NCBI RefSeq assembly: GCF_000834055.1
Contig: NZ_JXSQ01000014.1
Span: 23,990 to 87,989 of the forward strand
DNA length: 64,000 bases
From: Leucobacter komagatae
GTDB taxonomy: Bacteria; Actinomycetota; Actinomycetes; Actinomycetales; Microbacteriaceae
Direction: 5' to 3'
Shown here piece after piece: positions 33,576 through 41,768 of the stretch. The notes under the pieces were generated by a model, which did no database searches, had not been told where the DNA came from, and worked only from the letters and a program-made list of their open reading frames with translations. Positions within the stretch are counted from its first letter, which is position 1. Each line of letters begins with the position of its first letter. The position numbers were made by a program, and so were the translations under genes.

Positions 33576-35435
33576 ATGCTGAAACGCATGCCTGGCAAAG
33601 ATCGCCCCGTGATTGTCGCAGCCCCCGATTCATTCAAGGGGAGCTGCTCGGGCGACGACGCCGCGCGGGCGATGATCGCCGGTGCGCGTGCCGTGTTCGG
33701 CGACACCGCAGACTATGTGGCGATCCCCCTCGCCGACGGCGGGGAGGGCACGCTCGACGCGTTGCTCACCGCGTGGGGCGTCGAGGCCAGAGAGGCGCGC
33801 GTACACGACGCGCTCGGCCGTGACCGGCTTGCCCGCTACGGGGTGAGCGCCGACGGCTCTACGGCGATGGTTGAGGCGGCCGAGGCCAACGGACTGCCGT
33901 GGGTGAGCGACGAGCCGCTCCGGCCGCTCGACGCAGACACGTTCGGGGTCGGCGAACTCATCCTCGCCGCACTCGACGGCGGCGCGACCGAGATGCTGTT
34001 GAGCGTCGGAGGGTCGGCGACGAGCGACGGCGGAACCGGCATCCTCCGCGCGCTCGGCGTGCGCTTCCTCGGTGCCGACGGTGGCGACGTCGCTCCCGGA
34101 GCGGCCGGCCTCGCCAGCATCGAGACGATTGACGATTCAGGGTTGGATCCGCGCGCACGCGCCGCGTCGTGGCGGATCGCCGTGGATGTCGGCTTCCCGC
34201 TGTGCGGCGAGGAGGGCGCTGCGGCGGTATTTGGGCCACAAAAGGGAGCGACCGAGGCAGACGTTGCGGTCATCGACGCTGGGCTCGCGCACCTCGCGAC
34301 GCTCCTTGCCGAACGCAACGGCATCGCGGCGACCGAATACACGCAGCGCGCAGGCTTCGGTGCGGCAGGGGGGATCCCGCTCACCGCAGTTGCCCTGCTT
34401 TCGGCCGAGACGATCGCTGGCGCCGACCTCGTCTCAGACGCGATCGGTCTGCCCGCGCTGCTCGCTGGCGCCGACCTCGTGCTCACCGGTGAGGGCCGCC
34501 TCGACAGCCAATCGGTGAACGGCAAGGTCGTGGACCTCGTCGTTCGCACCCTACCCGCCGGTGTACCGGTCGTGGTGATCGCCGGCTCCGTCGCGCTCAC
34601 CGCTGCGGAGTGTCGAGACGCCGGAATTACGGCTGCGTTCTCGATCGCCGCCGGCCCAACGGGCCTGTCCGACCTCGTCGCACACACCGAACGCCGCATC
34701 ACGGAGACCGCCGCGCAGGTCGCCGCGCTTGCCGCGCCCCCCCAAACTCACCAGCTGACACCGCCGTCAGCGAACCGAATCCTCTACAGACACTGTCGTC
34801 ACTTACGAAAGCGAGAAAACCGTGCTCGATCTCATCGTGCTATTGGTACTGGTTGCCGGGATAGTCCTGGTCACAGCCAAGTTCAAAATATCCCCCTTCC
34901 TTGCGTTGCTCGGCGCCGCCTTCATCGGAGCGTTCGCGTTCAGGCTGCCGGTCGACGAGATCATCCCGACCATCACGGAGTCCTTCGGCAAAACGATGGG
35001 CAACATCGGGCTCGTGATCCTCTTCGGCACGATGATCGGGGTGATCCTCGAGCGATCTGGCGCGGCGATCGCGATGGCCGACGCGCTCATCAAGCTCATC
35101 GGCACCCGCTTCCCAACGCTCACGATGACGGTCATCGGCTACATCGTGTCGATCCCCGTGTTCTGCGACTCGGGCTTCGTGATCCTCAACTCGCTGCGGA
35201 AAGCCATCGCGAAGCGCGCACAGGTGTCGCTCGTTGCGATGTCGATCGCGCTCATGACGGGCCTGTACGCGACGCACACGCTCGTACCGCCAACCCCGGG
35301 TCCGCTCGCGGCGGCCGCGAACCTCGAGGTCGAGTCGCAGCTTGGCCTGCTCATTGGCCTCGGCCTCATCGTCGCGGCGGTCTCCGCGCTCGCCGCGCTG
35401 CTGTTCGCGAACCGCTTCCTCAAGCGAGACATTGA
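33576..35435 (+). CDS. glycerate kinase with run-on C-terminus (frameshift)
   Basis: Phosphorylates glycerate, linking glycerate to glycolysis. The GlxK/GarK family pattern starts with IVAAPDSFKGSCSGDDAARAMIAGAR, then VAIPLADGGEGTLDAL, LLSVGGSATSDGGTGILRALG, VFGPQKGA, and GADLVLTGEGRLDSQSVNGKV. The kinase domain ends near residue 389, at position 34743. There the frame fails to stop and runs another 690 bases through the next gene in a wrong frame. Removing one base from the C7 run at 34737-34743 gives PPKLTS and a TGA at 34756-34758, the expected end. An alternative start is the ATG at 33588. The true gene is therefore probably 33576-34758. Confidence 0.85.
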   Translation: MLKRMPGKDRPVIVAAPDSFKGSCSGDDAARAMIAGARAVFGDTADYVAIPLADGGEGTLDALLTAWGVEAREARVHDALGRDRLARYGVSADGSTAMVEAAEANGLPWVSDEPLRPLDADTFGVGELILAALDGGATEMLLSVGGSATSDGGTGILRALGVRFLGADGGDVAPGAAGLASIETIDDSGLDPRARAASWRIAVDVGFPLCGEEGAAAVFGPQKGATEADVAVIDAGLAHLATLLAERNGIAATEYTQRAGFGAAGGIPLTAVALLSAETIAGADLVSDAIGLPALLAGADLVLTGEGRLDSQSVNGKVVDLVVRTLPAGVPVVVIAGSVALTAAECRDAGITAAFSIAAGPTGLSDLVAHTERRITETAAQVAALAAPPQTHQLTPPSANRILYRHCRHLRKRENRARSHRAIGTGCRDSPGHSQVQNIPLPCVARRRLHRSVRVQAAGRRDHPDHHGVLRQNDGQHRARDPLRHDDRGDPRAIWRGDRDGRRAHQAHRHPLPNAHDDGHRLHRVDPRVLRLGLRDPQLAAESHREARTGVARCDVDRAHDGPVRDAHARTANPGSARGGREPRGRVAAWPAHWPRPHRRGGLRARRAAVREPLPQARH

Positions 35436-36177
35436 ACTGCTGCCGATGCCCGAGGGTGAGGTCGAGCAGAGCTACGACGAGCTCAAGGCCGCCTACGGCA
35501 AACTGCCCAACGGGTTTGTTGCCTTCCTGCCGATCCTCATCCCGATCCTGCTCATCTGCCTCTCGTCGATCGCGAAGCTCCCCGCGCTGCCGTTTGGTGA
35601 TGGCGTCGCGGCGAACGTGCTGAACTTCATCGGGACCCCCGTCATCGCGCTCGCAATCGGGCTCATTTCTGCGGTCTTCCTGCTCCGCGGCAACGGCAAG
35701 CTTGTGCGCTTCAACACGCAGATCGCTGACGGCATCACGATCGCGGCACCGATCCTCATGATCACCGCGGCAGGCGCGGCGTTCGGCGGCGTGCTCGGCA
35801 AGAGCAGCATCACGACGTTCCTCGCAGACAACCTCGCGACGCTCGGCATCGGAATCGCCGTCCCGTTCCTCATCTCGGCCGCGCTGAAAACCGCGCAGGG
35901 ATCTTCCACGGTTGCCATGGTCACGACGAGCGCCATGCTGCTGCCGCTGCTCCCGGCCCTCGGCCTCGGCAGCGACGTCGGTGCGGTGCTGTCCGTCCTC
36001 GCGATCGGCGCTGGCGCGATGGTGGTCTCCCACGCAAACGACTCCTACTTCTGGGTCGTCTCGCAGTTCAGCCGCATCCCAACGGCGACGGCGTACCGCA
36101 CGCTCACGCCCGCGACGCTCGTGCAGGGTGTCTCGGCGTTCGCGGCGGTCTGGGTGATCAGCCTCATCATGCTGTAG
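34822..36177 (+). CDS. GntP family gluconate/glycerate permease
   Basis: A 451-residue proton symporter with about 12 hydrophobic segments. Visible are the N-terminal DLIVLLVLVAGIVLVTAKFKISPFLALLGAA, the SFGKTMGNIGLVILFGTMIGVILERSGAA block, the SIPVFCDSGFVILNSL motif diagnostic of GntP, and the late SHANDSYFWVVSQFS. Adjacent glycerate kinase and CdaR make glycerate or a related sugar acid the likely substrate. The GTG start follows a purine-rich stretch, 63 bases after the expected end of the kinase gene. Confidence 0.93.
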   Translation: MLDLIVLLVLVAGIVLVTAKFKISPFLALLGAAFIGAFAFRLPVDEIIPTITESFGKTMGNIGLVILFGTMIGVILERSGAAIAMADALIKLIGTRFPTLTMTVIGYIVSIPVFCDSGFVILNSLRKAIAKRAQVSLVAMSIALMTGLYATHTLVPPTPGPLAAAANLEVESQLGLLIGLGLIVAAVSALAALLFANRFLKRDIELLPMPEGEVEQSYDELKAAYGKLPNGFVAFLPILIPILLICLSSIAKLPALPFGDGVAANVLNFIGTPVIALAIGLISAVFLLRGNGKLVRFNTQIADGITIAAPILMITAAGAAFGGVLGKSSITTFLADNLATLGIGIAVPFLISAALKTAQGSSTVAMVTTSAMLLPLLPALGLGSDVGAVLSVLAIGAGAMVVSHANDSYFWVVSQFSRIPTATAYRTLTPATLVQGVSAFAAVWVISLIML

Positions 36178-36235
36178 CGGCGCGGCGGGCGGCTATCGGT
36201 TCGCGCCGAGCGCCGAGCGCCGCCAGCCTAGTCGC

Positions 36236-36289
36236 GCTGTGGCCCGGAGCGACGACCACCCACTGGGGGTCGAAGCTCCGGGCCACAGC
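36236..36289. terminator. long hairpin between convergent gntP and oxidase genes
   Basis: GCTGTGGCCCGGAGC and its perfect complement form a 15-base-pair stem around a 24-base loop that itself contains a short GACC/GGTC helix. It sits between two convergent stop codons and probably ends both transcripts, although no T run follows. Confidence 0.6.
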
Positions 36290-36336
36290 TCTTGCGCATG
36301 CGCTCTGCGAGTGTCGCTCAGCGAGTGCCGCTCAGG

Positions 36337-37479
36337 CTACGCCGCGTTGGGCGCGACGCCGTGTGAATCGAGCCTGAACTCCGCGGGCGGCAGCGACAGC
36401 CCGGTCGCCGAGTCGGCGAGGATCCGCCCGACTGCCGGCGCGAACTTATAGCCGTGGCCGGAGAAGCCGGCTGCGACCGTGAGCGGGCCCACCCGGTCGA
36501 GCACGAAGCGCCCATTCGGCGTCGACGTGTAGGTGCAGCTGATTTCAACGCCCGAGTCCGGGTCGAGACCGGGGAACCATTCGGCGACGTGCTCCCGCAC
36601 CGCCGACCGCACCTCGGGGGTGGCCGCGAACGTGCGCTGATCCGGATCCACTTCGTGCCCGACCGCGTGCAGGCCGAGCTTCACGCCCTCGCCCGGGCTC
36701 GGCATGCCGTACACGTTGCCGCCCCGCTCGTCGAGCGCGTCCGGCGCGAACATGTGGTTGAACGACGGCCAGACGAGTCCAGGGTCGCGCGGTGTGAAGT
36801 GTGCCGGGTGCTCCTCGGTGACGGCGAGTGCCGGAAGATCCACGTGTTCAGCGAGCAGCGGCTGCGACCACGCGCCAGCCGCAACAATTGCGTGATCCGC
36901 TGTCACCCACCTCACCGCGCCGTCGGCCCCCGCGACCTCGACCCGCACACCGTCGCCGATCGGTTCGATAGCGAGCACGCGTGCGCCCCGCTCGATCGTC
37001 GCGCCGTCTCGCTGCGCCGCGTTCTCGAGCGCATCGAGTGCGCGGGCGGCGTACCCGATTCCGGCCCGCCTGCCGAGGAGTACGGGGCCAGCAAAACGCA
37101 TTCCGGCCCAGCGGGCCGTTGCCTCTGCAGGGGTGAGGAGCGCGACATCGGCACCCCGGGCAGCGAGCGCCTCGTGCGAGGCGAGCACGGTCGCCTCGTC
37201 GCCCTGCGTGACGAGCCCGTGCAGGTTGAGCAGCGGCTCAGGCGCACTCGCCTCGAGCTCGCGCCACAGCGTGAAGGCCTCGTCGAAGAGGTCGAGGTAG
37301 AAGCCCTCGTGGTAGGCGTTGTTGATGTTGCGCGTCGAGCCGTGCGATGCGCCCCGCGTGTGGTGCGGGGGAAACTGCTCGATGAGGTGCACGCGCTTGC
37401 CGCGCTGCGCGAGTTGCCATGCGGCACTCAGCCCGATGATGCCGCCGCCGATGATGAGGTGGTCAGTGTGCTGGGTCAT
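36337..37479 (-). CDS. sarcosine / N-methyl-amino-acid oxidase family flavoenzyme
   Basis: A 380-residue flavoenzyme of the MSOX/SolA family that oxidises N-methyl amino acids, releasing formaldehyde and hydrogen peroxide. The N-terminal dinucleotide motif is DHLIIGGGIIGLSAAWQLAQRGKRVHLIEQ, followed by SHGSTRNINNAYHE. Cys315 in ISCTYTSTPNGRFVLD matches the residue that binds FAD covalently in Bacillus MSOX, and GFSGHGYKFAPAVG is the family tail. Substrate (sarcosine, N-methyltryptophan, pipecolate) is not decided by these motifs. It stands alone, divergent from a lipoprotein gene. Confidence 0.9.
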   Translation of the reverse strand: MTQHTDHLIIGGGIIGLSAAWQLAQRGKRVHLIEQFPPHHTRGASHGSTRNINNAYHEGFYLDLFDEAFTLWRELEASAPEPLLNLHGLVTQGDEATVLASHEALAARGADVALLTPAEATARWAGMRFAGPVLLGRRAGIGYAARALDALENAAQRDGATIERGARVLAIEPIGDGVRVEVAGADGAVRWVTADHAIVAAGAWSQPLLAEHVDLPALAVTEEHPAHFTPRDPGLVWPSFNHMFAPDALDERGGNVYGMPSPGEGVKLGLHAVGHEVDPDQRTFAATPEVRSAVREHVAEWFPGLDPDSGVEISCTYTSTPNGRFVLDRVGPLTVAAGFSGHGYKFAPAVGRILADSATGLSLPPAEFRLDSHGVAPNAA

Positions 37480-37554
37480 GCTCCGAGGCTACCCGGAGTG
37501 ACGCAGGCGGTGTGCGGTGCTAGCGTGAGCCTTCGGACACTAGGGAGGCCCCGC

Positions 37555-37974
37555 ATGAGATCAACACCGCTTCGGCTGAGCGCGGGAGCGTTCGTCGCGA
37601 TCGCACTGCTTGCTGGGTGCGCTCCTGCTGACACCCCAGAGCCACCCGCAGGGCCGGATCAGTCGACCGGGCCGGTGATGCTCTCGCCAACGGCCGATGA
37701 GCTCGGGGGTCTCGTCGCCGACGGCACACTGCCTGCCGCGTTCCCCGCCGACGCCGAGCAGGTGCGGGTGCTCACCCTGGGGGACAGGGTGGCTGCGTCG
37801 TGGCAGGGCGCCCCGCTCGCCACGGACTGCGTTGCAAGCGATCAGCAGGTCGCGTCGTATGCGATTCCTTTGTTGCTCATGGATGTGGGCCTCGAGCAGG
37901 TCGAGCAGTGTGGCGACGTGTGGCAGGCGGAGCAGGCTGATGGTTCGCGGGTGCTGTGGAATAGCGCGGACTAA
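37555..37974 (+). CDS. small lipoprotein of unknown function
   Basis: A 139-residue protein with a lipoprotein signal (LSAGAFVAIALLAGCAPAD, lipobox LAGC) and a Pro-rich linker, then a compact domain with two further Cys (TDCV and EQCG) that may form a disulfide outside the membrane. The ATG at 37555 has AGGGAGG upstream. No known family was recognised. It is alone in its direction. Confidence 0.78.
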   Translation: MRSTPLRLSAGAFVAIALLAGCAPADTPEPPAGPDQSTGPVMLSPTADELGGLVADGTLPAAFPADAEQVRVLTLGDRVAASWQGAPLATDCVASDQQVASYAIPLLLMDVGLEQVEQCGDVWQAEQADGSRVLWNSAD

Positions 37975-38014
37975 CGCGGACTAACGCGGCGAGCGCCGCG
38001 CCGCGACGGTCTGG

Positions 38015-38665
38015 CTAGCTCACTTCGTTCGCTTCGCCGGTTGGGCCGGCCGCGGTGGGGGTCGTGGCCCCGGTCACGCCAGCGCTGCCGGAACTGCCGG
38101 AACTGTCGCGCCCCGGCAGGTCGGAGTGCAGGTGCACCCGTTCGCCGACGGCGTTGAAGATGCTGATGACCTCGGCTGGGCGATTGCCCGCGGCGCGTAT
38201 CCGGTGCGGTGTGGTGGTGTCGAACTCGGCAGCATCCCCTGGCACGAGCACGAGCGACTGCTCGCCGAGGTCGAGGTGGAGTTCTCCCGAGAGTACATAC
38301 AGCCACTCGTGGCCGTCGTGTACTTGGAGCTCGCGGTCGGGGGCTTCCGGGCGGTAGGTGATCTTGAATGCCCGCACGTCGGATGCCTCGCGGGTGAGTG
38401 GTGCGATGGTCATCGCGCCGCGTGTGAGCGGCGCGCGGTGCACGCGCGGGTCTTGGTCGGTGCGGGGGAGGAGATCGTCTATGCGGATCCCCAGTTGCCT
38501 GGTGAGCGGGAGGAGCAGCTCAAGGCTCGCCTGGCGTTTGCCGGATTCCAGCCGCGAGAGCGTGCTCACCGACATGTCCGCGCGGGTTGCGAGGTCGTCT
38601 AGGGTCCAGCCGCGCTGTTGCCTGGCGGCACGCAGGCGAGGTCCGAGTTGCTGCAGGTCTTCCAT
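38015..38665 (-). CDS. XRE-cupin transcriptional regulator
   Basis: A 216-residue regulator with an N-terminal XRE helix-turn-helix (LGPRLRAARQQRGWTLDDLATRADMSVSTLSRLESGKRQASLELLLPLTRQLGI, about 6-60) and a C-terminal cupin (about 110-190, with HDGHEWLYVLSGELHLDLGEQSLVLVPGDAAEFDTTTPHRI). The last residues are a Ser/Gly/Thr-rich tail. The ATG at 38665 matches the family N-terminus. It is divergent from a thioredoxin-reductase-like gene; two similar boxes 21 bases apart in the gap are its probable operators. Confidence 0.9.
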   Translation of the reverse strand: MEDLQQLGPRLRAARQQRGWTLDDLATRADMSVSTLSRLESGKRQASLELLLPLTRQLGIRIDDLLPRTDQDPRVHRAPLTRGAMTIAPLTREASDVRAFKITYRPEAPDRELQVHDGHEWLYVLSGELHLDLGEQSLVLVPGDAAEFDTTTPHRIRAAGNRPAEVISIFNAVGERVHLHSDLPGRDSSGSSGSAGVTGATTPTAAGPTGEANEVS

Positions 38666-38726
38666 CGGTGTGCTCGTTTCTCGTCGTGCTAGCCGGGGAG
38701 GCGGCCCACGGACCCACACCCCAATC

Positions 38727-38762
38727 TTGCCAATATAGCAATGCGCCTTGCCAGTATTGCAC
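38727..38762. promoter_or_regulatory. two tandem operator-like boxes
   Basis: TTGC-CAATATA-GCAA at 38727-38741 and TTGC-CAGTATT-GCAC at 38748-38762 are two near-palindromic boxes of the TTGC-N7-GCA form, exactly 21 bases apart (two helical turns). They lie between the divergent XRE-cupin and oxidoreductase starts, close to the latter. Confidence 0.65.
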
Positions 38763-38782
38763 GTTCGGTGCACGATAGCAGC

Positions 38783-39742
38783 ATGCCAGACACACACTTT
38801 GACGCAATCATCGTTGGCGGAGGGGCCGCGGGCCTGAGCGCCGCGCAGGCACTGGGTCGCTCCCTGCGCCGCACGCTGGTGATCGACGCTGGCGAACCAC
38901 GCAACCGTTTCGCCTCGCGCATGCACAACGTGCTCGGAAACGACGGGGTAACCCCAGCAGACCTCCTCGAACGTGGCCGCTCAGAAGCGGCGGCCTACGG
39001 CGTCGAATTTGCCGCAGGCAACGTCGCGGTGGTGCGCGACAGGGGGAGCCACCTCGAGGTCGAACTCGCGGCGAGCGGCACACCGGCAGCGCCCCAGCCA
39101 ACAGCGCTCACCACGCGCGCCCTCGTCGTCGCCTCCGGCGTCCACGACGATCTGCCAAGCATCCCCGGCCTCGCCCAGTACTGGGGGAGCACCGTGCTCC
39201 ACTGCCCGTACTGCCACGGCTGGGAGGTGCGCGGCGGGAAGCTCGCCGTGCTCGCCACCTCCCCCGCATCCATCCACCAGGTCATGCTGTTGCGCCAGTG
39301 GAGCGACGACGTGACGGTGTTCGGGGCGGCGCTCGGTGACCTCGAGGCGGACACCAAGCGGGCACTGCTTGCGCGCGGGATGCGGATCGTGAACGAGCCG
39401 GTCACCGAGGTGATCGGAGACGACGCACGCGTCACCGGGGTTCGCACGGCAGACGGTGCCCACCACGACATCGACGCGATCTTCACCATGAGCAAAGTAC
39501 AGCCGCGCGACAGCTACCTCGGCGAGCTCGAACTCGCCCGCGCCGAGGGCCCCTTCGGCAGCTTCCTCGCGGTCGACGCCACCGGGCGCACCAGCCACAA
39601 TCGCGTCTGGGCCGTTGGAAACGTTTCGGCCCCCATGGCGGCTGTGCCGATGGTCATGGGTGCTGGAGCCGGGGCAGGCGGCGCGATCAACTTCGCTCTG
39701 CTCGAAGAGGACTTCGCGCTCGCAGTGCAGGACGCACGATGA
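38783..39742 (+). CDS. thioredoxin-reductase-like NAD(P)/FAD oxidoreductase
   Basis: A 319-residue flavoprotein of the TrxB fold. The FAD motif is DAIIVGGGAAGLSAAQALGRS, and a redox-active C141-P-Y-C144 lies in the NADPH domain (VLHCPYCHGWEVRGGKLAVLA), as in bacterial thioredoxin reductases. The second dinucleotide motif is atypical (AVLATSPASIHQ), and the tail is VWAVGNVSAPMAAVPMVMGAGAGAGGAINFALLEED. It belongs to the group that usually sits next to an XRE-cupin regulator and a methyltransferase, as here. The electron acceptor is unknown. Confidence 0.88.
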   Translation: MPDTHFDAIIVGGGAAGLSAAQALGRSLRRTLVIDAGEPRNRFASRMHNVLGNDGVTPADLLERGRSEAAAYGVEFAAGNVAVVRDRGSHLEVELAASGTPAAPQPTALTTRALVVASGVHDDLPSIPGLAQYWGSTVLHCPYCHGWEVRGGKLAVLATSPASIHQVMLLRQWSDDVTVFGAALGDLEADTKRALLARGMRIVNEPVTEVIGDDARVTGVRTADGAHHDIDAIFTMSKVQPRDSYLGELELARAEGPFGSFLAVDATGRTSHNRVWAVGNVSAPMAAVPMVMGAGAGAGGAINFALLEEDFALAVQDAR

Positions 39743-40425
39743 ATGACGCCAACCTCGACCCGGCGGCCTTCTGGGAACAACGATACGGGGAGGCTGACCG
39801 CGTCTGGTCTGGGCGCGTGAACGCGGCGCTCGCCGCCGTGGCGGGCGACCTGCAGCCCGGCCGCTCGCTCGATCTGGGGTGCGGCGAAGGCGGCGACGTG
39901 CTCTGGCTCGCTGCGCGCGGCTGGGAGGCGACAGGCATCGACCTCTCACCAACGGCCGTTGGTCGCGCGGAGGCAGAGGCCGAGTCGCGCGGCCTTTCGG
40001 CAACCTTCGTCGCGGCGGATCTCACGGACTGGGTTGGCAAGCCAGCTGCGGTGGACGGTTCCGATCGCCCGTTCGACCTTGTCAGCGCAAGCTTTCTGCA
40101 GTCCCCAACGCAGCTCCCGCGCCGCGAGGTGCTCAGGGCCGCGGCAGCCCGCGTCGCCCCGGGCGGCCGGCTCGTCGTTGTCGCGCACGGTGCACCGCCG
40201 TCGTGGGCGAAGGGTGACGAACACGCCCACCACGGCCCGAGTTCCTTCCCCACGCCAACCACTGAACTTGCAGACCTCGCGCTTGACGCAGCGAGCTGGC
40301 GCGTCGAAATTGCTGAGATCCGCGAACGCAGCGCGGTCGGCCCGAACGGCGAGCATGGCAGCCACTTCGACTCAGTAATCGTCTGCAAAAATTCAGTAGT
40401 TTTGCCCGAGGAAACCCCTATGTGA
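39739..40425 (+). CDS. class I SAM-dependent methyltransferase
   Basis: A 228-residue enzyme whose start overlaps the stop of the oxidoreductase gene (ATGA). Motif I is SLDLGCGEGGDVLWLAARGWEATGIDLSP. Post-I and the motif VAPGGRLVVVAHG follow. It begins PAAFWEQRYGEADRVWSGRVN, the usual N-terminus of the thiopurine/tellurite-like methyltransferase group. Co-expression with a thiol-redox flavoprotein hints at methylation of a thiol, metalloid or small toxic compound; that is inference. Confidence 0.88.
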   Translation: MNDANLDPAAFWEQRYGEADRVWSGRVNAALAAVAGDLQPGRSLDLGCGEGGDVLWLAARGWEATGIDLSPTAVGRAEAEAESRGLSATFVAADLTDWVGKPAAVDGSDRPFDLVSASFLQSPTQLPRREVLRAAAARVAPGGRLVVVAHGAPPSWAKGDEHAHHGPSSFPTPTTELADLALDAASWRVEIAEIRERSAVGPNGEHGSHFDSVIVCKNSVVLPEETPM

Positions 40426-40503
40426 ACGCGGTTCTGCGCCATAGTCTTTCGCAAGAGAGCCGTGGCGGACGAAGCCGCGGCCCAGCACAGAGGGGCGCCG
40501 CTC

Positions 40504-41088
40504 ATGTCATTGGATCACACAGCTCACGAAGCAGAGACCCCCCGTCGCGGTTGGACGAAAGCACGGGCGCTGCTCGCTGGGGGACTGGTGCTCGGTGTTG
40601 GGGCGGCGATCACACTCGCTGCGTGGACCGACAACGAATGGGCCCGCGGTCTCTTCGGCAGCGGCACATTCGGCATCGAGGGATCCGTCGACGGCGCGAC
40701 CTTCGCCGACCACCCAACATCGGGCGACCCCGCCGAACTGAGCTTCGCGGTTGGTGCGGATAACCTCGCACCAGCCAGCGAGGTTTTCGCCGGGTACGCC
40801 GTCAGGCTCAGCGCTGGATCGACCTACGCCGCTGACGTGACCCTCACGCAGGACACGACCGACGCGCTCTCTGGCACCACCGCCAGCTACGTGTACACCA
40901 CAGGGGCGACCTGCGATGCGGCGGCGTTCGCCGCGGGCACGAACCCCAACGGTGCGACGTTTGAACTCGCAGCGCTCGATGCGCCAGCGTTCCTCTGCTT
41001 TAAGGTCGCAGCCGACGCCAACCTTGAACAGGGGCAGAGTGGCTCGATCACGTGGACGTTCACCGCTGAGTCCGGCGCGACGCTGTAG
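40504..41088 (+). CDS. SipW-cognate exported surface protein 1
   Basis: A 194-residue exported protein. The signal WTKARALLAGGLVLGVGAAITLAAWTDNEWARGLFGSGTF, with its AAWTD cleavage region, is of the alternate (SipW/TasA-cognate) kind. The mature part is rich in Thr, Ala and Ser, with two Cys (ATC and FLC), and ends TWTFTAESGATL. It is the first of four genes with the dedicated signal peptidase 681 bases downstream. By analogy to TasA and camelysin it may form fibres or a surface layer; the mature sequence itself is not a clear TasA. The start at 40504 is preferred; a GTG at 40462 is possible. Confidence 0.8.
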   Translation: MSLDHTAHEAETPRRGWTKARALLAGGLVLGVGAAITLAAWTDNEWARGLFGSGTFGIEGSVDGATFADHPTSGDPAELSFAVGADNLAPASEVFAGYAVRLSAGSTYAADVTLTQDTTDALSGTTASYVYTTGATCDAAAFAAGTNPNGATFELAALDAPAFLCFKVAADANLEQGQSGSITWTFTAESGATL

Positions 41089-41093
41089 CGAAA

Positions 41094-41738
41094 ATGCAAC
41101 GCACGCGGCGCACACCCCGGCATCGGGGGAGGCGAGCTGAGGTGCGAGCGAGCAGGTTCACGAGGGTGCGGGCGGTGCTCGCAGGGGCGCTCGTGCTCGG
41201 GGTCGGTGGGACGCTTACGCTCGCGGCGTGGACCGATACTGAGAGCGTGCGCGGGGCGTTTGCCGCGAGCAAGTTCGGAATCGTTGGCTCCTCCGACGGG
41301 GTGACTTTCACGGACCACCCGGCCAGCGGGCCAGCGGCACTGTCCTTCGTTGTCACGCCGACCGCGCTGTCTCCAGGGGTCACCAGCTACGCGAAATTTG
41401 TCGTGAAGACCACAGCTGACACGACGGTCCCCGGCACGCTGTCGCTTGCCGGAGCGACGGTCACTGGGACCGGCCTCGACACGTATCTCAGGTACGGGGT
41501 GCGCACGATACCCGTGGCCAGTCCCTGCTCGGAGACGACCTTCGCCGCTGGCAGCTCGGTCGTTGCGGCCGCAAGCCTCCTCACCGCGGCCGGCGCCGGG
41601 AGCCAAGCGCTCGCTGCGGCCGGCGGCGCGCCCGTGGCGTACTGCTTCGCCGTGACACTGCCTGCCGGCACCCCGAACGCCGCGCAGGGTCTCACGACGA
41701 CCGCGAGCTGGACGTTCACCGCAACCTCGAGCTCGTAG
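41094..41738 (+). CDS. SipW-cognate exported surface protein 2
   Basis: A 214-residue paralogue of the preceding protein. It shares the signal pattern RVRAVLAGALVLGVGGTLTLAAWTDTESVRGAFAASKFGI and the downstream motif SSDGVTFTDHPASGPAALSF (compare SVDGATFADHP...AELSF). The N-terminus before the signal is strongly basic. It has two Cys in the mature part (SPCSE and YCFAV) and ends SWTFTATSSS. It follows the first gene by five bases, so both are co-expressed and probably arose by duplication. Confidence 0.8.
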   Translation: MQRTRRTPRHRGRRAEVRASRFTRVRAVLAGALVLGVGGTLTLAAWTDTESVRGAFAASKFGIVGSSDGVTFTDHPASGPAALSFVVTPTALSPGVTSYAKFVVKTTADTTVPGTLSLAGATVTGTGLDTYLRYGVRTIPVASPCSETTFAAGSSVVAAASLLTAAGAGSQALAAAGGAPVAYCFAVTLPAGTPNAAQGLTTTASWTFTATSSS

Positions 41739-41768
41739 CTCCGAGCAACACCCAGAGAGGACAAGGGC

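Noticed and set aside
34759..35435. C-terminal 226 residues of the glycerate kinase frame as a fused domain
   Set aside because: These residues are an out-of-frame reading of gntP, rich in Arg and His, and are not conserved-looking; a one-base indel explains them.
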